From assembly GCA_019429425.1 (NCBI GenBank), contig JAHYIU010000014.1:1-33719 (forward strand): a DNA stretch of 33,719 bases, in the 5' to 3' direction. The notes beneath the pieces were generated by a model. The model was not told the origin of the DNA, made no database searches, and saw nothing but the letters and a program-made list of their open reading frames with translations. The position numbers and the translations under genes were made by a program. Below are positions 8,391 to 16,736 of this stretch, piece by piece. How positions within the stretch are numbered: position 1 is the stretch's first letter; each line of letters begins with the position of its first letter. This DNA is from Candidatus Syntrophosphaera sp. (GTDB lineage: Bacteria; Cloacimonadota; Cloacimonadia; Cloacimonadales; Cloacimonadaceae).

Positions 8391-9107
8391 TCAATCCATG
8401 AACTGCCTGAGCAGTGGATCGGGGCAGTTGTCCATCTGGTCCAAAGTGCCGAAGAACAGAGCCCTGCCCTTGTCCAGAAAGAGCACCCGGTCGCCGATGT
8501 CGCGCAGATTGCGGATGTCGTGGGTGATGGTGATGGTGGTGGCTTGCACGGAGCGGATGATCTGGGTGATGTAATACAAAACTTCGCTGGCGGTGATGGG
8601 ATCGAGGCCGGAAACGGGTTCGTCGAAAATGATGTAGCGGGGGTCGTAGACCAGGGCCCGGGCGATGCCCACCCGCTTGCGCATCCCGCCGCTGAGTTCG
8701 GAGGGAAATTTATCCAGGGTGTCTTCCAAGCCCACGACAGCCAGGCTTTTGCGCACTTTTTCCAAAACCTCTCCGTACTCCAGGTTGCGGCGCTCATAGA
8801 GGGGCAGGGCCACATTCTGGAACACGGAAAAGGAATCGAGCAGGGCGGCGTTCTGGAAGACCATGGAGAAAAGCTGCCGGATCTCGTCGCGCTTGGAGCG
8901 GTCGCGGCTGTAGACATCCATCCCGTCGACCGTCACGCTGCCCCGGTCCGGTTGGAAGAGGCCCAGCATGGCCTTGATCAGGACCGTTTTGCCTGCCCCG
9001 CTGCGGCCGAGGATGATCAGGTTTTCCCCGCTTTCGAGGCGGAAACTGATGTCCTCCAGGACCTTGGCCCCGGCGAAGCTAAGGTGTAGGTTCTTTACTT
9101 CGATCAC
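8391..9107 (-). CDS. ABC transporter ATP-binding protein, MlaF-like
   Basis: The 238-residue protein is an ABC ATPase with Walker A GRSGAGKT (residues 34-41), a Q-loop in MVFQNAALLDSFSV, the signature LSGGMRKRVGIARAL, Walker B YIIFDEP, the D-loop SGLDP and the switch histidine in ITITHD. The LDSFSVFQNVALPL and SGGMRKRVGIARAL wording is closest to MlaF-type ATPases that power phospholipid or lipid transport across the envelope. No MlaE permease or MCE-domain partner is adjacent, so the partner must be elsewhere and the MlaF assignment is tentative. Its first 29 bp overlap the 3' end of the VanZ-like gene. Confidence 0.85.
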   Translation of the reverse strand: MIEVKNLHLSFAGAKVLEDISFRLESGENLIILGRSGAGKTVLIKAMLGLFQPDRGSVTVDGMDVYSRDRSKRDEIRQLFSMVFQNAALLDSFSVFQNVALPLYERRNLEYGEVLEKVRKSLAVVGLEDTLDKFPSELSGGMRKRVGIARALVYDPRYIIFDEPVSGLDPITASEVLYYITQIIRSVQATTITITHDIRNLRDIGDRVLFLDKGRALFFGTLDQMDNCPDPLLRQFMD

Positions 9108-9459
9108 GGCTGAACCAGAAAAATGAAAAGGCGATGCCCAGGCCGATCCCGTTGGCCACGAAATCCCACCAGGACACGGACCTATGCGGGATCAGACGCT
9201 GATGCCATTCGTCAAAGCCGGCGCTCAGCAGCAGGGCCAGATAGATCCAGGGGACGGCGCCGCTTCTGATCCTGAGCGATTTCAGCGCCTGGTTCACCAG
9301 CAGGCCCAGCACCAGGTATTGGCCGATATGGGCCAGCTTGTCGATGCTGATGACCTTTAGCGAAGGCATCCTTTTGCCGGGAATCGAGGAAACGGTCCAG
9401 ATCAGGACCAGCCAGACGACCGGCGCGGTCAGGGTCAGTTTCCTTTTGAGGTCCTGCAT
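9079..9459 (-). CDS. VanZ-like family membrane protein
   Basis: The 126-residue protein has a first membrane span at about 11-27 and two or three more later. It carries the VanZ-like signatures SIDKLAHIGQYLVLGLL (about 44-60) and DEWHQRLIPHRSVSWWDFVANGIG (about 85-108). VanZ was named for low-level teicoplanin resistance, but most small members are of unknown function in the envelope. It sits 56 bp downstream of the CorC-like gene and overlaps the ABC ATPase gene by 29 bp. Confidence 0.85.
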   Translation of the reverse strand: MQDLKRKLTLTAPVVWLVLIWTVSSIPGKRMPSLKVISIDKLAHIGQYLVLGLLVNQALKSLRIRSGAVPWIYLALLLSAGFDEWHQRLIPHRSVSWWDFVANGIGLGIAFSFFWFSRDRSKEPTP

Positions 9460-9515
9460 GTCAGAGGGAAGTTGCCGGAAGGCCCTTTTGAGGACATCGG
9501 CCAGGAAAGAACGCC

Positions 9516-10772
9516 CTATTCATCAAGCTTTTTGACCTGCACCAGGTTGATGCTTCTGCCGTTGCTTTCCAGAACCCGGAACTCCCAGCAGGATTCAAGC
9601 ACATAGGTTTCGCCGACCGCGGGAACGTGGTTGAACTGGGAAAGAAGAAACTCCGCCACGTTGTCGTATTCCTCAGGGTCGATCTCCGCGTTGAACTCGT
9701 GGTTGAACTGCCGGATGTTGTAAGCGCCCCGGAGTTTGAAAGTGCTGTCGTCCACGCGGGTGAATTCGGGCACTTCGTCGCGGTCGTATTCGTCGTGGAT
9801 CTCGCCAACGATCTCTTCCAGAATGTCTTCCAAAGAGATGATCCCGGAGGTGCCGCCATATTCGTCCACCACCACGGCCATCTGGAGCTTGCGGGTCTTG
9901 AACTGGTTCAGCAGGGTCTGCACCTTCATATTCTCGGTCACGAACCAGGCTGGCCGCATGATGTCCGCGATGCGCTTCTTTTCGGGATAGAGGACCAGGT
10001 CCTTGACATAGATGATGCCGATGATCTCGTCGATGGTCTCGCGATAGACCGGAATGCGGGAAAAGCCGCTGGAAACGATCAGGTCGCGCAGTTCGTCCAG
10101 GCTTTGGTCCACCTCGATGGCCTTCATCCTGACGCGGGGGACGTAGATCTCGGTCAGTTTGGCCTCGCGGAAGCGGAACAAGCCCACCAGCATCTGCTTT
10201 TCATGCTCGTCCAGGCTGTGCTGCGAACTTTCGGATTGGATCAGGCTGTGAAACTCCTCCGTGGTGAACCGGGAGGAAAGGATCCGGTCCGCGCCCTGCT
10301 TGCTGGAAGCCAGCATGCTCAGCTTCTCGATCAGCCAGACCAAAGGCAGCAAGGCCAGGTTCAATACCTGCATCGGCAAGCTGCTCAGGCGGGCAAAGAC
10401 ATTAGCCGTGGAAAGCGCCACCAGTTTGGGGATGATCTCGCAAAAGATCACGATCACCAGGGTGGTGATGACCACCTGGGCCGTTACGATCGGGGACGGG
10501 CTGCGGCCAAGGCGTTCGGCGATCCTCAGGGCCATGATCGTGGCCAGGGAGGTGATCGCCATGTTGACAAAGGTATTGCCCAGTAGGATGGTGATCAAGA
10601 GGCGCCGGGGCTGGCGCAGCAGGCTGAGGATCCTCTTGGCGCTGGCGGCCTTGCCGTTCTCGAGTTTCTTCAGATAGATGCGGGGGAGGGAAAAGAAGGC
10701 CGTTTCCGAGCCTGAAAAATAGGCCGAAAGGAGTAAGAGCAGAATTAATAAAAACGCTGAGCCGTCATCCAC
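9516..10772 (-). CDS. CorC/HlyC-type transporter protein with CNNM, CBS and CorC_HlyC domains
   Basis: The 418-residue membrane protein has the standard three-part layout of the hemolysin C/CorC family. A CNNM (DUF21) transmembrane region occupies about residues 1-180, starting with LLLSAYFSGSETAFFS and containing ILLGNTFVNMAITSLATI. A CBS pair follows at about 215-330, with IPRVRM-like and FSRIPVYRETIDEIIGIIYVKDL segments and VVVDEYGGTSGIISLEDILE. A CorC_HlyC domain closes the protein (about 340-418). The family is linked to Mg2+/Co2+ homeostasis, and some members assist gliding or secretion (GldE). It overlaps ybeY by 8 bp, as in many genomes. Confidence 0.92.
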   Translation of the reverse strand: MDDGSAFLLILLLLLSAYFSGSETAFFSLPRIYLKKLENGKAASAKRILSLLRQPRRLLITILLGNTFVNMAITSLATIMALRIAERLGRSPSPIVTAQVVITTLVIVIFCEIIPKLVALSTANVFARLSSLPMQVLNLALLPLVWLIEKLSMLASSKQGADRILSSRFTTEEFHSLIQSESSQHSLDEHEKQMLVGLFRFREAKLTEIYVPRVRMKAIEVDQSLDELRDLIVSSGFSRIPVYRETIDEIIGIIYVKDLVLYPEKKRIADIMRPAWFVTENMKVQTLLNQFKTRKLQMAVVVDEYGGTSGIISLEDILEEIVGEIHDEYDRDEVPEFTRVDDSTFKLRGAYNIRQFNHEFNAEIDPEEYDNVAEFLLSQFNHVPAVGETYVLESCWEFRVLESNGRSINLVQVKKLDE

Positions 10773-11226
10773 GATGTTGCTTACCTTCCATCATTTGTTT
10801 GTAATATTGTTCTTTGTTGGCCATAATTTCCTGGTCTTGCCGGCGAATGTGGTCATAACCGAACGCGTGCAGCAGACCGTGGATAAAAACTTCCATCAAT
10901 TCCTTTTCCAATGTATTGGGACCCTTTTGTCTATCCAGCTGATTTATGTCAATGATAATATCGCAGGGCAGGGCCTCGGCCTCTGGGTTGACGAGGCCGG
11001 CAAGCTCATCCGGCGCGCTGAAGCAGAGCACATCCGTGACCGAATCGTCGCCCCGGTAGAGGCGGTTGAATTCCCGCATTTGAGGGTCGGCGCAGAGCAG
11101 CAGGTCGACCTCGCAGGCGGGGGCTGGGCATTCCCCGGCGCAAACCGTTTCCGCGCAGAGCCTCAGGGGGGCTTCATCCACGTCGATGCCGCTCTGGTTG
11201 GTGAGATTGAACTGGCACTTGCTCAA
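10765..11226 (-). CDS. ybeY: Endoribonuclease YbeY
   Basis: YbeY is a zinc-dependent endoribonuclease needed for 16S rRNA 3'-end maturation and ribosome quality control. The 153-residue length is normal. The zinc-binding HxxxHxxxxxH motif is complete: His116, His120 and His126 in HGLLHAFGYDH. The upstream part holds the family stretch RLYRGDDSVTDVLCFS. The gene overlaps the PgpH gene by 4 bp upstream and the CorC-like gene by 8 bp downstream, so the three are almost certainly one operon. Confidence 0.95.
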   Translation of the reverse strand: MSKCQFNLTNQSGIDVDEAPLRLCAETVCAGECPAPACEVDLLLCADPQMREFNRLYRGDDSVTDVLCFSAPDELAGLVNPEAEALPCDIIIDINQLDRQKGPNTLEKELMEVFIHGLLHAFGYDHIRRQDQEIMANKEQYYKQMMEGKQHRG

Positions 11227-13337
11227 GGCTGTTTTTCTTCCGGATAGTCGATGCGTTTGCGGTAGATGCTTTCCAAAACGGGATACATCACCTGTTTGGC
11301 CACGGCCAGCTCTTTTAGGGTGATCGGCGCTTCGTCGAACTGCCCTTCCCGGATCAGGCGCTGGACCGTGTCTTCGATGATCTTGTGGATTTCCTGGTCG
11401 CTGATGTCTTCCTTGGCCTTGGTGGTCGATTCCACGATGTCCGCGATCATGACCAGGGCAGCTTCCTTGCTTCTGGGCAAAGGCCCCGGATAGCTGAAGT
11501 CCGTGGCATCGGCCACTCCGCCGTTGCGTTGGGCGGCTTCCAGGAAATATCTGATGCTGCTGGTGCCGTGATGCTGGACGATGATGTCGATCACGGCCTG
11601 GGGGATGTGGTACTTGCCGGCCAGGACGATGCCCTGTTTAACGTGGTCGCGGATGAAATCGGCGCTTTCCTCGGGGCTGTATTTGTCGTGGACCAGGCTG
11701 GAATCCTCGTTGTTTTCGGTGAAGATCTCCGGATTGGCGGCCTTGCCAACATCGTGGTAGTAGCTGCCGACCCTGGCCAGCAGGGGATTGGCGCCTATGG
11801 CTTCGGCGGCCCGTTCAGCCAGGTTGCCCACGATCAGGGAATGATGGTAGGTCCCGGCGGCATTGGTGGCCAGCTTTTTGAGGAGGGGATGGTTGAAATC
11901 CAGCAGTTCCAGCAGAACCTGTTTGGTGGCGCGGTTCCATTTTCGCTCAAAAAAAGTGACGATGGCCAGGCAGCCCAGAACCGCTATGGTGGTGGAAACC
12001 AGGGAATATCCGGCATTCCTGACCGCCCCGCCGATCTTGTCGCCCAGGCTTTCGCCGGTGTAGGAATAGAGGTTAAACGCGTTGCTGATCAGGTTGACGG
12101 AGATGAACTGGAAAAACCAGATCCGCAGGAATTCGTGCTTGGATCTGAATCTGCGGATCAGGGCGAGGGTGAGCAGGGCAGCCAGCAGAAGCACCGCCAT
12201 GCCATACACGTCCCAATTTACGAAAGGCCCCAGTAGCAGGGTGCCGCAGACGGAGTAGTAGACGGCAAAATCGAAACCGACCAGGATGGCTGAGGAAATG
12301 ATCAGCATGGCAAAGGGGATGTGGAAGATATCCAGGCCCAAGAGCTGGCTGTTCACGACCGCCATCACGGCCAGCAGCACAAATCCCAGGTTCAGCATGA
12401 TGATGCTGTGGTCGCGCCTGATGTCTTCAGAAGCGGTTTGAGAGAGGTTGTAGTTGAAGCTGATGACGGTCAAAAACACATAGAGCAGCAGGCCCAGCAG
12501 GCCCAGAAGCTGCATCAGCGGGGATTTGCTTTCGCCCCGGGCCTTGTATTCCCGGGTGAGGGAATTCAGTTTGCGGATGTCTTCTTCGCTCAGGCGCTGG
12601 TTTTTCCTGATCACGACCTCGTTTTGTTCCACTATCCCGGAAGTGGTGTCGATCGCCTCCAAAACCTCCCCTTTGAGCTCTTCATAGGCCTTTTCATCCA
12701 CCAGCAGGTTCGGTTTGATGAGCGTATTGGCGTTGGCAGCGACGATCCTGGCCAGAACCGCGTCGACCCTCGAAACGACCAGGCGCAGCACCTGCTCCGG
12801 CTGGAAATACCTCGCCGCGTTGCGTTTTTCCAGGCCTCCGGAGTCCAGCACCAGGATGCTGTCCGAATTGGCGTTGGCATAGATGCCCACATTGTAGGCA
12901 TAGCTCAGGTTGTTCCGGATGTTGGCATAGGCGGTCCTGATCCTGGCCGGATTGCCGATCTGGGCCAGGGAGGCGCTTTCCAGCTGGAATCCCAACTGCC
13001 GGGCGGTGATCTCGAGCGCTTCCTCATCATCACTGGAGGCTGCTTCGTAGAGGAGTTCGAAGAGTTTGTCCAGATTGCTGTAGGCCGCGAATTCCACATC
13101 CGGGTCCAGCTTATGCGGCCGGCCGAGCCTGGCCAGTTCAGCCTGATACTCCTGCTGGACCTGCTCCTCGGATTTCATGATCGGGAAATCGAAGGGGGCC
13201 ACCACATCAAAATCGGCTATCTGTCCGGCGCTGACCTTGTATTCAGGATAGTTCAGCCTGCCGGCGCCGGTCAGCTGGAACAGGCCCACCGCGCAAATCG
13301 TGACTATTATGCTTATCAGTAGGTATTTTGAATTCAT
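11223..13337 (-). CDS. pgpH: PgpH-type 7TM-HD phosphodiesterase (cyclic-di-AMP hydrolase family)
   Basis: The 704-residue protein has an N-terminal membrane anchor (about 5-23), a large extracytoplasmic 7TMR-HDED domain (about 25-265), a bundle of seven membrane spans (about 275-470) and a C-terminal cytoplasmic HD domain. The HD domain starts at HHSLIVGNLAERA, has its His-Asp pair in SYYHDVGK near residue 528, and continues with FTENNED and VQHHGTSS. In Listeria, PgpH of this architecture hydrolyses the second messenger c-di-AMP. The substrate here is inferred from the architecture. It lies 56 bp downstream of radA and overlaps ybeY by 4 bp. PhoH, its frequent neighbour, is absent from this window. 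Confidence 0.9.
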   Translation of the reverse strand: MNSKYLLISIIVTICAVGLFQLTGAGRLNYPEYKVSAGQIADFDVVAPFDFPIMKSEEQVQQEYQAELARLGRPHKLDPDVEFAAYSNLDKLFELLYEAASSDDEEALEITARQLGFQLESASLAQIGNPARIRTAYANIRNNLSYAYNVGIYANANSDSILVLDSGGLEKRNAARYFQPEQVLRLVVSRVDAVLARIVAANANTLIKPNLLVDEKAYEELKGEVLEAIDTTSGIVEQNEVVIRKNQRLSEEDIRKLNSLTREYKARGESKSPLMQLLGLLGLLLYVFLTVISFNYNLSQTASEDIRRDHSIIMLNLGFVLLAVMAVVNSQLLGLDIFHIPFAMLIISSAILVGFDFAVYYSVCGTLLLGPFVNWDVYGMAVLLLAALLTLALIRRFRSKHEFLRIWFFQFISVNLISNAFNLYSYTGESLGDKIGGAVRNAGYSLVSTTIAVLGCLAIVTFFERKWNRATKQVLLELLDFNHPLLKKLATNAAGTYHHSLIVGNLAERAAEAIGANPLLARVGSYYHDVGKAANPEIFTENNEDSSLVHDKYSPEESADFIRDHVKQGIVLAGKYHIPQAVIDIIVQHHGTSSIRYFLEAAQRNGGVADATDFSYPGPLPRSKEAALVMIADIVESTTKAKEDISDQEIHKIIEDTVQRLIREGQFDEAPITLKELAVAKQVMYPVLESIYRKRIDYPEEKQP

Positions 13338-13393
13338 ATGTTCAGTTTCTGAGGCTGGGGATAATTGTCAAGCAACATCGCCTTGTCCACCTC

Positions 13394-14737
13394 TCAAGCC
13401 TTGTCCAGGGCCAGATAGAGGTCCTTGACGTCCTTGAGCTTGACCACCTTGGCGCGGTGCTTGACCTTGGCGTGGCCGGAGATAAATATCCTCTCATAGC
13501 CCAGCTTAACGGCCTCATTGATGCGGGAATCGAGCTGGGACACGGGGCGGACCTCGCCGTTCAAGCCCACCTCGCCGATGAACACGGCCTTTTCCGGGAG
13601 GGGCTTGTCCTTGAGGCTGGAAACGATGGCGGCCAGAATGGCCAGGTCCAGGCTGGGATCGGAACTGCGGATCCCTCCCGCCAGATTGATGAACACGTCG
13701 CTCGAGCGCAGATACAGGGCCAGATTCTTTTCCAGGATGGCCAGCAATATGGCCAGTTTCTTTTGCTCCAGGCCCACCACCACGCGCTGCGGAGTGCCGT
13801 AGTTCGATGCCGTGGCCAGGGATTGGACTTCCACGATGAATGAGCGCGTGCCCTCCATGATGCAGCCGATCGAGGTCCCGATATGTTCGTTGGCGTCCGA
13901 GAGGAAGATGTGGTTGGGTTCGAGGACCTGTTCCAGTCCGGAATTCGTCATTTCGAAGATGCCGATCTCGTTGGTGGAGCCAAAGCGGTTCTTGACCGCG
14001 CGCAGGATCTTGTATTGCCCGCGCAGCTCGCCTTCGAAATACAGCACCGTGTCCACCATGTGCTCGATGATCTTGGGCCCGGCAACAAAGCCCTCTTTGG
14101 TCACGTGGCCGACCATGAACACCGGCAGGCGCTGGGTTTTGGCGCAGCGGAGGACGCGGTTGCTGGTCTCGCGCAACTGGGTGATGCTGCCCGGCAGGGA
14201 ATCGAGGCTGGGCAGGCTGATGGATTGGATCGAATCCACGATCAGGATGTCCGGGCTGTTTTCCTCCACCGCCGCGAGCATCAGTTCGGCGTCGTTGGTG
14301 CACAGCAGCCAGATGTTTTCGCTATCGATGTTCAGGCGGGCGCTGCGCAGGTGGATCTGTTCCTGGCTTTCCTCGCCGGTCACATACAGCACCTTTTTGC
14401 CTTGCGCGCCCATCCATTGGGAAAGCTGCAGCATCAGGGTGGATTTGCCGATGCCCGGTTCTCCGCCGATCAGCACCAGCATTCCGCTCACGATCCCGCC
14501 TCCGATCACCAGGTCGAATTCCCTGATGTTGGTGGGCCAGCGGGAAACTTCGGAATATTTGAGGTCTTTGATCCGCTCCGGTTTGGGCGCTGTGATGTCC
14601 GCCGGGCCGCCTTTGCCGGCTTTGCCGGTTACCCGGCTGCTTTCCCTGAGCGTGCCCCAGCTCCCGCAGGAAGGGCATTTGCCGCTCCATTTGGTGGTCT
14701 CATAGCCGCAATCGGCGCAAAAAAACAGGGTTGCCAT
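13394..14737 (-). CDS. radA: DNA repair protein RadA (Sms)
   Basis: RadA is a RecA-like helicase that extends strand-exchange intermediates during recombination. From the start chosen here the protein has 447 residues, the usual size. It begins MATLFFCADCGY and shows a C4 zinc finger (CADCGY and CPSCGSWGTL), Walker A GGEPGIGKST, the RadA-specific KNRFG in AVKNRFGSTNE, and a Lon-protease-like C-terminal domain with NLAGGIRSSDPSLDLA. The frame is open 14 codons further upstream, but the ATG whose first base is 14737 is preceded by GAGAGGA at good spacing and matches the family N-terminus. Confidence 0.95.
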   Translation of the reverse strand: MATLFFCADCGYETTKWSGKCPSCGSWGTLRESSRVTGKAGKGGPADITAPKPERIKDLKYSEVSRWPTNIREFDLVIGGGIVSGMLVLIGGEPGIGKSTLMLQLSQWMGAQGKKVLYVTGEESQEQIHLRSARLNIDSENIWLLCTNDAELMLAAVEENSPDILIVDSIQSISLPSLDSLPGSITQLRETSNRVLRCAKTQRLPVFMVGHVTKEGFVAGPKIIEHMVDTVLYFEGELRGQYKILRAVKNRFGSTNEIGIFEMTNSGLEQVLEPNHIFLSDANEHIGTSIGCIMEGTRSFIVEVQSLATASNYGTPQRVVVGLEQKKLAILLAILEKNLALYLRSSDVFINLAGGIRSSDPSLDLAILAAIVSSLKDKPLPEKAVFIGEVGLNGEVRPVSQLDSRINEAVKLGYERIFISGHAKVKHRAKVVKLKDVKDLYLALDKA

Positions 14738-14772
14738 ATTTTTTTCCTCTCTTTGTGGCAATATTTCCACAG

Positions 14773-14814
14773 CCGCCAAACTGGCAAGGTTTTTTTCCTG
14801 CCTTGATTTGGCGG
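14773..14814. other. Inverted repeat between radA and the redox operon
   Basis: CCGCCAAA (14773-14780) pairs with TTTGGCGG (14807-14814), and inside it CAAGG (14785-14789) pairs with CCTTG (14801-14805) around a T-rich loop. It lies 36 bp upstream of the radA start, so on the minus strand it could be a leader hairpin. On the plus strand it is about 100 bp ahead of the glutaredoxin gene. It has no trailing T-run on either strand, so it is not a normal terminator. Confidence 0.4.
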
Positions 14815-14867
14815 TATCTCAGGTAATTTCCTTTAATCCGTAACCATCGTTGGGGAGAAACTTTTTC

Positions 14868-14895
14868 TTGCCTTTCCAATTGGATGCATTATTAT
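14868..14895 (+). promoter_or_regulatory. Candidate promoter with palindromic operator for the redox operon
   Basis: TTGCCT (14868-14873) and TATTAT (14890-14895) are separated by 16 bp and resemble sigma-70 -35 and -10 boxes. The spacer contains the perfect 10-bp palindrome TCCAATTGGA (14875-14884). That is a plausible binding site for the MarR protein encoded by the second gene of the operon. The glutaredoxin gene starts 23 bp after the -10 box. Confidence 0.45.
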
Positions 14896-14917
14896 TGAAT
14901 TCAGAGGTACATCGATC

Positions 14918-15157
14918 ATGAGGCCAAGCATCATTGTTTTCGGAACACCAACTTGTTCTTGGTGCAGAAAAGTTAAAGATTATCTCAAAGCAAAGGGATT
15001 CGCGTTTAAATACATTGATGTTTCAAGCGATGAAAAGTCGCTGCGGGACATGCAACGCAAAACGGGGCAGCTTGGCGTGCCGCAGATCTGGATAGATAAC
15101 ACCGCGGTGGTGGGCTTCGATCGTGCCAAGATCGACCGGCTGCTGCAAATACAATAG
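14918..15157 (+). CDS. Glutaredoxin-like protein
   Basis: The 79-residue protein has a thioredoxin fold with a dithiol motif CSWC (Cys13 and Cys16) close to the N-terminus, followed by the glutaredoxin GVPQIWID stretch with a likely cis-proline and a VVGFDRAKIDRLL C-terminal helix. It is the size of NrdH or small bacterial glutaredoxins and would reduce disulfides in the cytoplasm. AGAGG lies 10 bases before the ATG. The first gene of a four-gene operon, it is followed by marR after 14 bp. The natural reductant (glutathione, thioredoxin reductase or another thiol) cannot be told from sequence. Confidence 0.87.
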   Translation: MRPSIIVFGTPTCSWCRKVKDYLKAKGFAFKYIDVSSDEKSLRDMQRKTGQLGVPQIWIDNTAVVGFDRAKIDRLLQIQ

Positions 15158-15171
15158 ATAAGGAGAACATC

Positions 15172-15627
15172 ATGAAAGTTACCGCTGAGAACTTTCACAA
15201 CCTGATCACAAGGCTTCAGGTTGTCCTGAGCGAAATCGACTACGCGCAAAAAGCGTGTCTGCAGGCTGGAAAAATGGAATGCCAACTTCTCAACCACCTG
15301 TTTATGGTGAAAACCCCCGTGAACATGAACGAACTGGCCAAGGTGCTCTCTGTCTCGCACAGCCGCATCACCAGGATCATGGACAACCTCGTCAGCAAGA
15401 AGCTGGTGCAGCGCAAGCCCTCTGAAAAGGACCGCCGCTGTTGGTTCGCCATCATCACGGAAAAGGGCAAGAAACTGGCCGAGAACAGCCAGCAGACTGT
15501 GGTTGACCAGCAGAAGAAGATCATGGCCCAGATCCCCGAAAAGGATATCGAAGCAATCCACAAGGCCCTGAAGACCTACGTCGAGAAGTACGAGAACGTC
15601 CTCAAGTCCACCATCGTGGAGATCTGA
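15172..15627 (+). CDS. MarR-family transcriptional regulator
   Basis: The 151-residue protein has the MarR winged-helix core: MNELAKVLSVSHSRITRIMDNLVSKKLVQRKPSEKDRR (about residues 52-89), with the recognition helix around SHSRITRIMDNL and a basic wing. Long flanking helices would form the dimer. It has cysteines at 29, 37 and 90 (Cys90 in the wing, RRCW), so thiol-based sensing is possible but unproven. A strong AAGGAGA precedes the ATG at good spacing. The stop overlaps the OsmC start as TGATG. The redox neighbours suggest it represses its own operon, probably through the palindrome at 14875-14884. Confidence 0.9.
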   Translation: MKVTAENFHNLITRLQVVLSEIDYAQKACLQAGKMECQLLNHLFMVKTPVNMNELAKVLSVSHSRITRIMDNLVSKKLVQRKPSEKDRRCWFAIITEKGKKLAENSQQTVVDQQKKIMAQIPEKDIEAIHKALKTYVEKYENVLKSTIVEI

Positions 15628-16058
15628 TGAGCGCAAAGACCACGATGAAATGGACCGGGGGTTTGGCCTTCGATACCGAGGTCAACGGACACCATCTGAT
15701 CATGGATGTCGATCCCCAGTCGGGCGGAAAAGACCTGGGCCCGCGGCCCAAGCCACTCCTGTTGGCCGCTTTGAGCGGCTGTTCGGGAATGGACGTGGTC
15801 TCCATCCTGGAAAAGATGCGCATCCAAAACTACCAATTCCAGGTTGACGTGGAAGCGGATTCCACCACCGACCATCCCATCCATTACCATACCATCCGCG
15901 TGTTTTTCCGGTTTACCGGCGATAACCTGCCTCCGGATAAGGTCGTCAAAGCTGTTGAACTCTCCCTTGAGCGTTACTGCGGTGTCCACGCCATGCTCAA
16001 AAAGGCTGCCAACATCACGCACAAAGTATTCATTAACGAAGAAGAGGTACAACAGTGA
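15627..16058 (+). CDS. OsmC-family protein
   Basis: The 143-residue protein has the OsmC/Ohr family pair of cysteines: Cys52 in LSGCSGMD and Cys118 in ERYCGVHAM. In characterised members these reduce organic or lipid hydroperoxides. The PLLLAALSGC segment before the first cysteine is typical of the YhfA/OsmC branch rather than Ohr proper. It overlaps the MarR gene by one base and the next gene by four (GTGA), so translation is coupled. Encoding by a MarR-linked redox operon supports a peroxide-defence or sulfur-handling role. Confidence 0.9.
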   Translation: MSAKTTMKWTGGLAFDTEVNGHHLIMDVDPQSGGKDLGPRPKPLLLAALSGCSGMDVVSILEKMRIQNYQFQVDVEADSTTDHPIHYHTIRVFFRFTGDNLPPDKVVKAVELSLERYCGVHAMLKKAANITHKVFINEEEVQQ

Positions 16059-16582
16059 AAATATTGACGATTCTGATCATGCTGTCCGCGTTCACCTTCC
16101 TGGGCTGCGTGCCGCGGGAAAACGCGCGCGGCGGCGATACTGCTGAAACAGATGTCCAAACCCCGGATCAGGCTGGCACTGCCGAAGCAAGCAACTATGC
16201 GGAAGGCTCCTGGATCACGGATTACAGCCAGGCCCTGGCCAGCGCGGCCAATCTCAACCGCCACGTCCTGATCAATTTCACCGGTTCGGATTGGTGCAGT
16301 TGGTGTTTCAAGCTGAGGGACGAAGTGTTCACCCAGCCCGCGTTCATCGACTATGCCAAGGCCAATTTCGTGCTCCTGACAGTGGACTTTCCCCGCAGGA
16401 CCAAGCTGCCGGCCAGCCAGCAAAAGGCGAACCAGGCTTTGGCCGAGAGCTTCGGTGTCCAGGGATTCCCCACCATCGTTTTGGTGGATTCCCAAGGCAA
16501 GGAGATCACTCGCACGGGCTACCAGTACGGTGGCGCGGAAAACTACGTCAAACATCTCAAGGAGCTCCTGGGAGAAAACTAA
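16055..16582 (+). CDS. Thioredoxin-fold lipoprotein
   Basis: The 175-residue protein starts with GTG (16055) inside the end of the OsmC gene. A short signal peptide ends in a lipobox FLGC with Cys18, so it should be a lipid-anchored envelope protein. After a linker of about 30 residues comes a thioredoxin-like domain: VLINFTGSDWCSWCFKL with the redox pair Cys81 and Cys84, then FGVQGFPTIVLVD with the cis-proline loop. It resembles DUF255-like or disulfide-handling lipoproteins of the FCB group. The CSWC motif equals that of the cytoplasmic glutaredoxin-like protein at the head of the operon. Its likely role is envelope disulfide reduction. Confidence 0.88.
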   Translation: MKILTILIMLSAFTFLGCVPRENARGGDTAETDVQTPDQAGTAEASNYAEGSWITDYSQALASAANLNRHVLINFTGSDWCSWCFKLRDEVFTQPAFIDYAKANFVLLTVDFPRRTKLPASQQKANQALAESFGVQGFPTIVLVDSQGKEITRTGYQYGGAENYVKHLKELLGEN

Positions 16583-16616
16583 ACGCAAGCCTGAGGCGAA
16601 CTGAAGTTCGAAATCA

Positions 16617-16684
16617 AACACCCCGCGAGGGGTATAAGGGATAATCCGGCCTTGTTGCCATACCAGAGCGGCGAGGCCGGTTTT
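16617..16684 (+). terminator. Putative terminator of the redox operon
   Basis: CCGGCCT (16646-16652) pairs with AGGCCGG (16674-16680) and is directly followed by TTTT (16681-16684), 64 bp after the last stop. A smaller hairpin, ACCCC against GGGGT (about 16619-16633), lies just before it. The loop of 21 bases is long and the T-run short, so efficiency is uncertain. Confidence 0.5.
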
Positions 16685-16736
16685 GCTTGAGTGGCGAGTT
16701 ATGAGTCAGGAGTCAAGCTGGCGCACGCCTGGGAAT

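Noticed and set aside
8150-8917. N-terminal extension of the Gx-family protein
   Set aside because: The open frame upstream overlaps the ABC ATPase gene in another frame and translates the dispersed hairpin repeat. The hydrophobic family sequence begins at the ATG at 8149.
14773-14814. Terminator
   Set aside because: The T-rich stretch is in the loop, and no T-run follows the stem on either strand.
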